From JBBRZF01 sp038236965 (lineage in GTDB: Bacteria > Acidobacteriota > Terriglobia > Terriglobales > Acidobacteriaceae), in NCBI GenBank assembly GCA_038236965.1, contig JBBRZF010000195.1, forward strand, positions 1-6,146: a DNA stretch of 6,146 nucleotides, in the 5' to 3' direction. Positions 1 through 4,849 of this stretch are shown here, piece after piece. A program made the position numbers and the translations under genes. Within the stretch, counting starts at the first letter, position 1; the number at the start of each line of letters is the position of its first letter. The notes under the pieces are model-generated. The model had not been told where the DNA came from. It searched no databases and worked only from the letters and a program-made list of their open reading frames with translations.

Positions 1-386
1 ACGAGGAAGATGTCCCACTGCTCGTCGCCATCGTAATCACTTTGATAGGAAATCCATTTGCCGTCGGGCGACCACGCGGGCGACTTCTGTCGCTGATCGC
101 TGATGGTGAGTTGAGTGGGCCAGCCTCCGCCGGAGGCCACGGTCCAGAGATTATTGCGTCCGCTGATGTTGGAGATGAAGGCGACCTGCGCGGCGTCAGG
201 CGACCAACTGGTGCCGCCGACGGTGCGGGTCATGTAGAGTTTCTCGATGGTGAACTGCTGCAGGCCTTCGACGTTGCGGCTCTTGAGTTGCTTGGGGTCG
301 GTGACGGCCGCGGGGGCCGAGAGAGTCTGGGCGGAGAGCGTGCTCATAAGAATGAAAATAGCAGATGCGAGCGTTAGAGTGCGCAT
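1..386 (-). CDS. Secreted S9-family (prolyl oligopeptidase-like) peptidase, N-terminal part only
   Basis: This is the first 128 codons of a gene that continues past the left edge. Residues 1 to about 19 form a signal peptide: MRT, a hydrophobic stretch (LTLASAIFILMSTLSA), then a likely cut before Gln. The mature start is followed by a segment reading QFTIEKLYMTR and two PD40/TolB-type beta-propeller blades. Their hallmarks are TSWSPD...VAFISN and PAWSPDGKWISYQSDYDGDEQWDIF. This arrangement is typical of exported dipeptidyl/acylaminoacyl peptidases of family S9, where a propeller gates a C-terminal alpha/beta-hydrolase domain. The catalytic domain lies outside the window, so a TolB-like protein without a peptidase domain remains possible. 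The ATG at 386 is chosen because it gives the complete signal peptide. A later in-frame Met14 would cut it in half. No Shine-Dalgarno sequence precedes it (the upstream bases are CTCCCCC). Confidence 0.8.
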   Translation of the reverse strand, partial: MRTLTLASAIFILMSTLSAQTLSAPAAVTDPKQLKSRNVEGLQQFTIEKLYMTRTVGGTSWSPDAAQVAFISNISGRNNLWTVASGGGWPTQLTISDQRQKSPAWSPDGKWISYQSDYDGDEQWDIFL

Positions 387-393
387 GGGGGAG

Positions 394-399
394 ATTGTA
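394..399 (-). promoter_or_regulatory. Candidate -10 box of the peptidase gene (possible leaderless start)
   Basis: On the minus strand the hexamer TACAAT (one mismatch from TATAAT) ends 7 nt before the ATG at 386. Initiation at the usual distance would fall at or next to that ATG, which fits the absence of a ribosome-binding site. I see no good -35 box: the region where it would lie is inside the GGTAATT repeat. This is inferred from spacing only. Confidence 0.3.
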
Positions 400-410
400 C
401 GGGAAGAGAA

Positions 411-435
411 TTGGTAATTGGTAATTTCGGTAATT
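411..435. repeat. GGTAATT short repeat array, copy 1
   Basis: Three GGTAATT units lie at 413-419, 420-426 and 429-435. A small palindrome, GGTGAATCACC, follows at 437-447. The array is AT-rich against GC-rich genes and sits just upstream of the S9 peptidase start. The same units occur at 3316-3345 and, inverted, at 3372-3401, so this is a dispersed intergenic family and not a local accident. No protein is likely to be encoded here. Confidence 0.7.
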
Positions 436-487
436 GGGTGAATCACCGAGGAACGGCAAAAGTAGGAGCAACTGCAACACAAAGGGT

Positions 488-516
488 CCCTTCCGCTTCG
501 CTTCGCTGCGGCAGGG
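488..516. repeat. GC-rich imperfect hairpin downstream of nth
   Basis: CCCTTCCGC (488-496) can pair with GCGGCAGGG (508-516), with one mismatch and an 11-nt loop that itself repeats TTCGC. It lies 65 bp beyond the nth stop codon. There is no T-run on either side, so it is not a standard intrinsic terminator, although it could slow or protect transcript ends. It looks like a dispersed intergenic element of the host. Apart from this and the GGTAATT array, the gap 387-580 holds nothing I recognise. Confidence 0.5.
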
Positions 517-580
517 ATGACGTCCAAATCTTAGAGACAAAGCAAGGGCAACCTGCTTCGCTAATCACTGGATGATGTTC

Positions 581-1510
581 TCACGCCTTTGCTCCCGGGT
601 GTACATCCACCGTGCTCCAAGTTTTGTCGGCGGCGTGGCAAATGGTTTCCAGTGTGCACTCGGCGCACTTGGGGGAGCGCGCTACGCAGAGGGCGCGTCC
701 GTGGTGGATGATCTGGTGGGAGAAGTCGATCCACTTCGGTTGCGGGATGACCTGCATCAGGTCTTGCTCGATTTTTTCGGGGGCGTCCTGAGTAGTGAGT
801 TCGAGGCGGCGCGAGATGCGGTGGACGTGGGTGTCCACGACGATGCCGACGCCTTTGCCGAACCATGAGCCTAGGACGACGTTGGCGGTTTTGCGGGCGA
901 CGCCGGGAATCGTCAGCAGGGAATCCATGTCGTCTGGAACCTTGCCGCCGTAGTCGGAGATGACTTTGCGTGCGGCTCCGACGACGGATTTCGCCTTGTT
1001 GCGGAAGAATCCGGTGGACTTGATGTCGGGCTCAATCGTCTCGGGTTCGACGACAGCCATGGCGGCGGGCGTGGGATATTTCGCGAAGAGAGCGGGCGTG
1101 GTCATGTTGACGCGAACGTCCGTACACTGCGCGGAGAGAATGGTGGCGACGAGGAGTTCCCAGGCGTTGCGATGATGTAGCGCGCACTTCACGTTGGGAT
1201 AAGTGGCGTCGAGCCGCTTGAGTATTTCGGAGATACGCTCGGGCGCGATGGGATTGTAGTTGGATGATTTTGTTTTCGGCTTTGTCGCGGGCGCGGATTT
1301 TGCAGCGGTCTTCGTTGCTGGCGCAACGGCCTTCGCAACTGTGGCGATGAGTTTCTTCGCGCCGGTCTTGAGACTTGGCTTTTTAGGCGCGGATTGAGCG
1401 GCGCGTGCGGGCGTGGCGGGCTTGACCGTCCTGGCTCCGCCTCGGATGTTTTTTGCGGCAATCTGTTTGCCGGACTTCGACGGTTGACGCGTGTTCATTG
1501 ATTTCGCCAT
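581..1510 (-). CDS. nth: Endonuclease III (DNA glycosylase/AP lyase) with basic N-terminal tail
   Basis: A base-excision-repair enzyme of 309 aa that removes oxidised pyrimidines and cleaves the abasic site. The catalytic core starts near residue 90. The helix-hairpin-helix LLTIPGVARKTANVVLG (198-214) carries the Schiff-base lysine K207. The catalytic aspartate is D226 in VVDTHVHRISRRL. A 4Fe-4S loop has C275, C282, C285 and C291, giving the CX6CX2CX5C pattern of the family. E. coli Nth is about 211 aa. The extra length is an N-terminal tail of about 85-90 residues rich in Lys, Ala, Pro and Thr, with no acidic residue before E91. The start at 1510 overlaps the stop of the upstream gene (TAATG), with GGAG a few codons earlier. 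The reading frame stays open further upstream to 1630, but that part lies inside the neighbour and is rejected. No Met lies between residue 5 and residue 136, so the tail appears genuine. Confidence 0.95.
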   Translation of the reverse strand: MAKSMNTRQPSKSGKQIAAKNIRGGARTVKPATPARAAQSAPKKPSLKTGAKKLIATVAKAVAPATKTAAKSAPATKPKTKSSNYNPIAPERISEILKRLDATYPNVKCALHHRNAWELLVATILSAQCTDVRVNMTTPALFAKYPTPAAMAVVEPETIEPDIKSTGFFRNKAKSVVGAARKVISDYGGKVPDDMDSLLTIPGVARKTANVVLGSWFGKGVGIVVDTHVHRISRRLELTTQDAPEKIEQDLMQVIPQPKWIDFSHQIIHHGRALCVARSPKCAECTLETICHAADKTWSTVDVHPGAKA

Positions 1511-2217
1511 TAGCCCATCTTCTCCAGAACGCGCGGCAAGGAATCTTGTAGACAGGTGAATATCGGCGTGTCCTGCTGAACAAAACTTCCGGCATCCACT
1601 TCGCGAAGGCTCATGAAGCGTTCCATACATTCTTCGGGATGATCGGTTTCATTGGCGATGATGTAGTCGTGGTCGCCGAGTCCGAAGGAATAGATGACGT
1701 TGATCTGCGAGCGCGAGAATTCTCCGTGAATCTTGATGATTTCGTGGACCATGCGCTGACGCTCTTCAAAGGGAAGCTGATACCACTGTCGCGTGCGCGA
1801 CATGGGATTGACGAAGAGATACTTGTGCGCGCCGGCCTTGACCACGCCTTTGATGAGATGGGAGGAACGATCGCCACTGCCCATCTCGTATTGCGATCGG
1901 CGCGTCATTCCCATGTATAGGTGCGAGAGGGTGAGGTAGGCGCCGAGGCGCGTACGTGCCAGCGCGGCAGCCATCTCCTGCAGACACTCGAGCGAGTAGC
2001 AGATTCGCCAGAGCATGAAGTCGCAATCGGCGCGCATGCCGACCGTGGAGTAACTGAGGACCCTCATGGTGTCCGGCTGAGACCAGTGGTGGACGGTTTC
2101 CGTAAATTCGCTACGATGTTCCTCGCGCTCGGCGGCGGAAAGGCGGCGCCATTCGGGAGCTACTTTGTAGAAACCAAAGCTGACAAACTGCCTGCGACCT
2201 TCGGGTTGAGCTGTCAT
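1510..2217 (-). CDS. Chlorite-dismutase-family protein lacking the usual heme-site residues
   Basis: A 235-aa member of the chlorite dismutase/HemQ family (two ferredoxin-like domains). Support comes from the N-terminal FVSFGFYKVAPEWRRL, the mid-region DCDFMLWRI, the linker RQWYQLPFEERQRM (143-156) and the C-terminal SFGLGDHDYIIANETD...QDTPIFTC. An ungapped alignment with the HemQ across the promoter, anchored on WY.LP.EERQR and the later VI and D, puts Ile160 at the proximal heme His and Asn173 at the distal Gln. Asn137 (VNPMS) takes the place of the catalytic Tyr of FYPM. H158 and H164 lie nearby and could be alternative ligands. The function is therefore unclear: it may be a non-heme or structural relative. 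The start at 2217 fits where the family's first strand begins. A GTG at 2283 would add 22 unalignable residues. No strong Shine-Dalgarno sequence is visible. The gene is likely co-transcribed with nth (TAATG overlap). Confidence 0.85.
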   Translation of the reverse strand: MTAQPEGRRQFVSFGFYKVAPEWRRLSAAEREEHRSEFTETVHHWSQPDTMRVLSYSTVGMRADCDFMLWRICYSLECLQEMAAALARTRLGAYLTLSHLYMGMTRRSQYEMGSGDRSSHLIKGVVKAGAHKYLFVNPMSRTRQWYQLPFEERQRMVHEIIKIHGEFSRSQINVIYSFGLGDHDYIIANETDHPEECMERFMSLREVDAGSFVQQDTPIFTCLQDSLPRVLEKMG

Positions 2218-2301
2218 GGTTGTAGTCGTACCCTGAAGTGGAGTGGCGGCCTTGGCCGTCCTTATATTGCAGAATCTTAACACTGGAGGTCGGCTGCTGA
2301 A

Positions 2302-2325
2302 CTACTAAGCTACTAAGCTGCTGAG
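2302..2325. repeat. Three tandem 8-bp units in the divergent promoter region
   Basis: CTACTAAG occurs twice in tandem (2302-2309, 2310-2317) and is followed by the variant CTGCTGAG (2318-2325). It lies between the two divergent chlorite-dismutase-family genes, about 85 bp from the minus-strand start and 140 bp from the hemQ start. It could be a regulator binding site or simply one of the host's low-complexity spacer repeats. The sequence alone cannot decide. Confidence 0.5.
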
Positions 2326-2345
2326 CGAGTGCATGCAGCGGCAAA

Positions 2346-2387
2346 GTCAAAGCGCAAGCCTTGGATGCGCAGCGGGAACGCCTTGAC
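2346..2387. other. Imperfect inverted repeat upstream of hemQ
   Basis: GTCAAAGCG (2346-2354) faces CGCCTTGAC (2379-2387) and pairs at 8 of 9 positions. A small CAAG/CTTG stem (2355-2363) lies inside the 24-nt spacer. It sits between the 8-bp tandem repeat and the candidate hemQ -10 box. It may be an operator or an RNA hairpin if transcription begins upstream. There is no direct evidence for either. Confidence 0.3.
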
Positions 2388-2430
2388 TCGCAAAAGAGGC
2401 GGGCCAGAGTAGGGCGTGCAGGGCAACAGT

Positions 2431-2436
2431 TACAAT
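2431..2436 (+). promoter_or_regulatory. Candidate -10 box of hemQ
   Basis: TACAAT (one mismatch from TATAAT) lies 31 bp before the chosen hemQ ATG and 16 bp before its ribosome-binding site. It overlaps the earlier in-frame ATG at 2435, so a transcript from it would exclude that ATG and support the start at 2468. No convincing -35 hexamer is found 16-18 bp upstream. Confidence 0.35.
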
Positions 2437-2452
2437 GGCTTATCGCCTTGTT

Positions 2453-2459
2453 GGTGGAG
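2453..2459 (+). promoter_or_regulatory. Ribosome-binding site that decides the hemQ start
   Basis: GGTGGAG lies 8 nt before the ATG at 2468, a normal spacing. The earlier in-frame ATG at 2435 has no comparable purine-rich site, so 2468 is preferred. Confidence 0.6.
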
Positions 2460-2467
2460 TGAATCGT

Positions 2468-3307
2468 ATGTCGTCGAAAGAGATGGGTTTTTCCCCAATA
2501 CAGCACGGACTACCCGCGTTGCCGCTAACGATGGAGGGCTCCTGCGTCCTGCATCAGATGATGCGTGTGCGCTGGTCTGCCTGGCAGAAATTGACGTCGG
2601 CAGAGCGCGAGCGTCTTTTGCGCGAGGCGACAGAGATGCTGGCTCCTGCGGAAGCGGAAGGCGCGTCGGCGATGTTTTCCGTGCTGGGACACAAGGGCGA
2701 CCTGATGTTCGTCCACTTCCGCAAGTCGTTCGAGGAACTGAATGCGACAGAGGTTAAGCTGGCGAAGCTCGGCATCAGTGAATTCCTGGAGCCGACGACG
2801 TCCTATGTATCGATGGTCGAACTCGGGCTGTATGACTCGACGGTAAAACTCTATAAATCGCTTACGGAGCGCGGCGTTGTGCCGAACTCCGAGGCGTGGA
2901 ATAAAGAGATTGAGGAAACGTTGCTGCGTCAGTCGCAGGCGATGGCCGTGCGGTTGTTCCCGAAGATTCCGGAGATGAAGTTTTGCTGCTTCTATCCCAT
3001 GGACAGGCGTCGCGGCGAAGACAAGAACTGGTACACCCTGCCAATCGAAGAGCGCCAGAGACAGATGGACCTGCATGGTGCAATCGGCCGTCGTTATGCG
3101 GGCAAGGTACAGCAGGTTATCTCCGGCTCCATCGGTTTCGACGATTGGGAGTGGGGCGTGGACCTGTTCGGCAACGAGCCGGCGGTATTCAAAAAATTGA
3201 TCTACGAAATGCGCTTCGACGAAGTGAGCGGAGTCTATTCGAACTTTGGGACTTTCTACATCGGCGTGAGGGTGAAGGTCGCGGAGTTGGAAAGTCTGTT
3301 GGGATGA
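2468..3307 (+). CDS. hemQ: HemQ / coproheme decarboxylase (chlorite dismutase family)
   Basis: A 279-aa protein closely resembling HemQ (ChdC), which in the coproporphyrin-dependent pathway uses peroxide to decarboxylate coproheme III to heme b in the cytoplasm. The core signature is complete. FCCFYPMDRRR contains the catalytic Tyr176, and NWYTLPIEERQRQMDLHGAIGR carries the proximal heme ligand His203. Distal Gln216 sits in GKVQQVISGS, and the C-terminal GFDDWEWGVDLF and KKLIYEMRFDEVSGVYSNFG segments are characteristic. The spacings Tyr to His (27) and His to Gln (13) match those of characterised Firmicutes enzymes as I remember them. The N-terminal domain begins around residue 26 (VLHQMMRVRWSAWQKL). 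The first 22 or so residues are extra relative to the family's usual length of about 250, and the true start may be a later Met (Met22). It is transcribed away from the paralogue at 1510-2217. Confidence 0.93.
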   Translation: MSSKEMGFSPIQHGLPALPLTMEGSCVLHQMMRVRWSAWQKLTSAERERLLREATEMLAPAEAEGASAMFSVLGHKGDLMFVHFRKSFEELNATEVKLAKLGISEFLEPTTSYVSMVELGLYDSTVKLYKSLTERGVVPNSEAWNKEIEETLLRQSQAMAVRLFPKIPEMKFCCFYPMDRRRGEDKNWYTLPIEERQRQMDLHGAIGRRYAGKVQQVISGSIGFDDWEWGVDLFGNEPAVFKKLIYEMRFDEVSGVYSNFGTFYIGVRVKVAELESLLG

Positions 3308-3316
3308 AGGGGATTG

Positions 3317-3400
3317 GTAATTGAGCAATTTGTAATTTGGTAATTAAAGGTCAACCCGGAAGCGGGTTTTCAATTACCCAATTACCGATTACCCAATTAC
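3317..3400. repeat. Long imperfect inverted repeat of GGTAATT units
   Basis: The left arm 3317-3345 and the right arm 3372-3400 are 29 bp each and match as reverse complements at 24 positions. One further position could form a G-U pair in RNA. The arms are built from GGTAATT-like units, three on the left and four AATTACC-like on the right, and enclose a small GC hairpin. The element fills nearly all of the 104-bp gap after hemQ and resembles the array at 411-435. It is probably a dispersed, miniature palindromic element rather than a gene. Confidence 0.75.
3353..3370 (+). terminator. Possible intrinsic terminator of hemQ
   Basis: AACCCG (3353-3358), loop GAAG and CGGGTT (3363-3368) form a perfect 6-bp stem that ends in a run of four T. 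It lies 46 bp after the hemQ stop and forms the tip of the larger inverted repeat. The short stem and short T-run make it a weak terminator on its own. Confidence 0.4.
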
Positions 3401-3411
3401 ACTTGCATTCT

Positions 3412-3639
3412 ATGGCCGTGAAGAATCTGCAACTAGGACAGGTCTGGCGGCACGATGAGACCGGGCAAAACTATCTTGTGACCAAGCTGTACAACGAGGT
3501 TTTCGCGCAATATGCGATTCTGCGCATTGCCGACTCTACGGCTGCGCAGACGGATACGACGCGCGTAAAGGTCATTAAGAATGCTGAAGGCGCCACGCTG
3601 CCCGGCTACACATTTACTCAAGAGTTGGAAAGTTTCTGA
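3412..3639 (+). CDS. Small uncharacterised protein, 75 aa
   Basis: I do not recognise a family. The product (MAVKNLQLGQVWRHDE...) is soluble and mixed alpha/beta in appearance, with no Cys, no signal peptide and no membrane segment. The pattern LQLGQVWRHDETGQNYLVTKLY followed by YAILRI and TRVKVIKN suggests a small beta-barrel or sheet fold, similar in feel to short proteins that open with 'GQVW...G..Y.V', but that is only an impression. The frame stays open upstream to a TTG at 3337, but that part encodes the GGTAATT repeat and is rejected. The ATG at 3412 has no Shine-Dalgarno sequence. A TACACT hexamer at 3398-3403 lies 8 nt before it, so the mRNA could be leaderless. It reads in the same direction as hemQ but is separated from it by the large inverted repeat. 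Confidence 0.65.
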   Translation: MAVKNLQLGQVWRHDETGQNYLVTKLYNEVFAQYAILRIADSTAAQTDTTRVKVIKNAEGATLPGYTFTQELESF

Positions 3640-3651
3640 GCAAGATCCCTC

Positions 3652-3703
3652 AGCGGCTAAAGCCGCTATTGGCGGGTCGGAATGGCACGGCTGAAGCCGT
3701 GCC
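3652..3703. repeat. REP-like pair of GC palindromes
   Basis: Two near-perfect hairpins lie side by side. AGCGGCT/AGCCGCT (3652-3658 and 3661-3667) has an AA centre. GGCACGGC/GCCGTGCC (3684-3691 and 3696-3703) has a TGAA loop. The two share the core GGCT-AA/GAA-GCC and are 16 bp apart. CTTCAAAG follows but there is no T-run, so this is not a standard terminator. From memory, this paired palindrome is widespread in the intergenic regions of acidobacterial genomes, which supports the suggested host. It occupies most of the gap between the small gene and dedA. Confidence 0.75.
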
Positions 3704-3741
3704 CCTTCAAAGCTAGAAGTACCCAGGAAAAATAGATATTC

Positions 3742-4389
3742 ATGATCTCAAAACTGATTGAAACGCTAGGTGTGTTCGTTATCTGGGGCATCTCGTCGAC
3801 GGGACACCTCGGTGTGCTGTTGATGATGGCCATTGAGTCCGCATGTATTCCGCTGCCGTCGGAAATCATCATGCCGTTTTCCGGCTACCTGGTCTACACA
3901 GGACGCTTCTCGTCCTTGTGGATGGTGGCCACGCTGGGCGCGATCGGATGCAACGTCGGATCGGTGATTGCTTACGAGATCGGCTACTACGGTGGGCGTC
4001 CGCTGGTGGAGCGCTGGGGACAATACATCCTGCTGAACGAGCGCGACCTGGATATGTCCGACCGGTTCTTCAAGAAGTATGGCGACATCACGGTGTTTGT
4101 TTCGCGCCTGCTTCCGGTTGTGCGCACGTTCATCGCGCTGCCTGCGGGCATCGCGCGTATGCCGCGTTTGCGCTTCCACGTTTACACTTTCCTGGGTTCG
4201 TGGCCGTGGTGTTTCCTGCTGGCCTATGTGGGATTCAAACTGGGCGAGCAGTGGAACAAGAACGCGCTGCTGAAGACATGGTTCCATCGCTTCGACGTCG
4301 TCATCCTGCTGGTGCTGGTGACGGGCGTGGCGTGGTTCGTGTGGTCGCACTGGCAGCACCGTGTGAAGGTTGCAGCGAGTGGCGAGTAG
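3742..4389 (+). CDS. DedA-family inner-membrane protein
   Basis: A 215-aa polytopic membrane protein of the DedA (VTT/SNARE-associated) family. Members keep membrane potential and envelope integrity, and some have been identified as undecaprenyl-phosphate translocases (UptA type). Visible signatures: the re-entrant-loop motif ESACIPLPSEIIMPFSG with E32, P37, P39 and E41; FVSRLLPVVRTFIALPAGIARM (119-140) with the conserved R122, P125, R128 and G136; and GSWPWCFLLAYVGFKLG (152-168) near the second loop. A final hydrophobic helix spans about 185-202 and a short basic tail ends the protein. Length is typical for the family. The last codons, including the stop, lie inside a GAGTAGT repeat array, so the C-terminal residues may come from repeat insertion. 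The substrate cannot be told from sequence. An AGGA lies 15 nt before the ATG, a weak ribosome site. Confidence 0.92.
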   Translation: MISKLIETLGVFVIWGISSTGHLGVLLMMAIESACIPLPSEIIMPFSGYLVYTGRFSSLWMVATLGAIGCNVGSVIAYEIGYYGGRPLVERWGQYILLNERDLDMSDRFFKKYGDITVFVSRLLPVVRTFIALPAGIARMPRLRFHVYTFLGSWPWCFLLAYVGFKLGEQWNKNALLKTWFHRFDVVILLVLVTGVAWFVWSHWQHRVKVAASGE

Positions 4390-4418
4390 TGAGTAGCGGG
4401 TCGTGAGTAGTGAGTGAA
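4384..4418. repeat. GAGTAGT short repeat array over the dedA stop codon
   Basis: Units GAGTAGT (4384-4390), GAGTAGC (4391-4397), GAGTAGT (4405-4411) and GAGTGAA (4412-4418) are arranged nearly in tandem. The dedA stop TAG (4387-4389) is part of the first unit. This is a different sequence family from the GGTAATT arrays but has the same position: immediately at a gene edge. Confidence 0.65.
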
Positions 4419-4438
4419 GATCGAAAGTAAAAAGTTCA

Positions 4439-4463
4439 GCCGTCCGCTTTGGGCGGCATTTTT
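4439..4463 (+). terminator. Intrinsic terminator after dedA, possibly bidirectional
   Basis: GCCGTCC (4439-4445) pairs with GGGCGGC (4451-4457), with one G-T position and a 5-nt loop. ATTTTT follows, a good rho-independent terminator for the plus strand 50 bp after the dedA stop. An A-run at 4428-4433, 5 nt before the stem, would give a T-run for the minus strand, so it may also end the convergent gene at 4485-4709. Confidence 0.8.
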
Positions 4464-4484
4464 ATTGGTCGAAAATGATTGCGC

Positions 4485-4709
4485 TCAAGCGGCTTTCAGC
4501 ACGTAGTTGTTGCGACATTCCAGCGAGCAGAAGTGGATAGCGCCAACTTCCAGTATCCGTCGATTGTCCCAGTGCTCGAGGAAGCGCACCGAGCGTTGCA
4601 ATGCGTTGACCGATTCAATCTGCAGGTCGTATCCCATGATCCATTCGAATCCGGAAGGCATGGGGTCGGGCATGGTGTCGCCGCAAGTGTCACAAATGAT
4701 TTGAACCAT
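4485..4709 (-). CDS. Small four-cysteine, probably zinc-binding protein, 74 aa
   Basis: The protein opens with a CX2C knuckle (C6, C9 in IICDTCGDTM) and ends with a CX3C pair (C61, C65 in HFCSLECRNNYV), with H59 alongside. The layout suggests a single zinc site holding a small treble-clef or TRASH-like fold. The middle (FEWIMGYDLQIESVNAL...) is not recognised. No DNA-binding or enzymatic motif is evident, so the function is unknown. The start is well supported: AAGGGAG lies 8 nt before the ATG at 4709. The gene stands alone, convergent with dedA (shared terminator region) and divergent from the SDR gene 151 bp away. Confidence 0.75.
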   Translation of the reverse strand: MVQIICDTCGDTMPDPMPSGFEWIMGYDLQIESVNALQRSVRFLEHWDNRRILEVGAIHFCSLECRNNYVLKAA

Positions 4710-4849
4710 CGTTCAATCTCCCTTTGGATTTGATTCAGAAGAGGCGGAAATGGTGGTATGGAGTGCCACAGATTTCGTCGACGCGGGGCGTTTTCTCAGT
4801 CGTGTTCCGCTGTAAACGGGTGGTGGTATCCTCGCTCAACTCTTTACCT

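Noticed and set aside
411..435. GGTAATT array considered as a CRISPR or iteron array
   Set aside because: Units are only 7 bp with almost no spacers and no cas or replication gene nearby. It is a short sequence repeat.
1511..1630. Upstream extension of the nth frame by 40 codons
   Set aside because: It lies entirely inside the upstream gene, has no ribosome site, and the TAATG overlap gives a better start at 1510.
2218..2283. GTG start for the chlorite-dismutase-family paralogue
   Set aside because: It would add 22 residues before the point where family similarity begins, and no ribosome site supports it.
2525..3328. A 267-codon open frame on the minus strand across hemQ
   Set aside because: It is antisense to a gene with a clear HemQ signature. 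The translation is rich in His, Arg and Leu with no recognisable motif, as expected of a shadow of GC-rich coding DNA.
3337..3411. Upstream extension of the 75-aa gene from a TTG
   Set aside because: The extra residues translate the AATTACC repeat arm (SITQLPITQLH). They are repeat sequence, not protein sequence.
3684..3703. Palindrome read as an intrinsic terminator
   Set aside because: The stem is strong but there is no T-run on either strand, and its pairing with a second palindrome fits a REP-like repeat better.
3766..4359. Long minus-strand frame opposite dedA
   Set aside because: The product is low-complexity, Arg/His/Gln-rich and antisense to conserved DedA motifs. It is a shadow frame.
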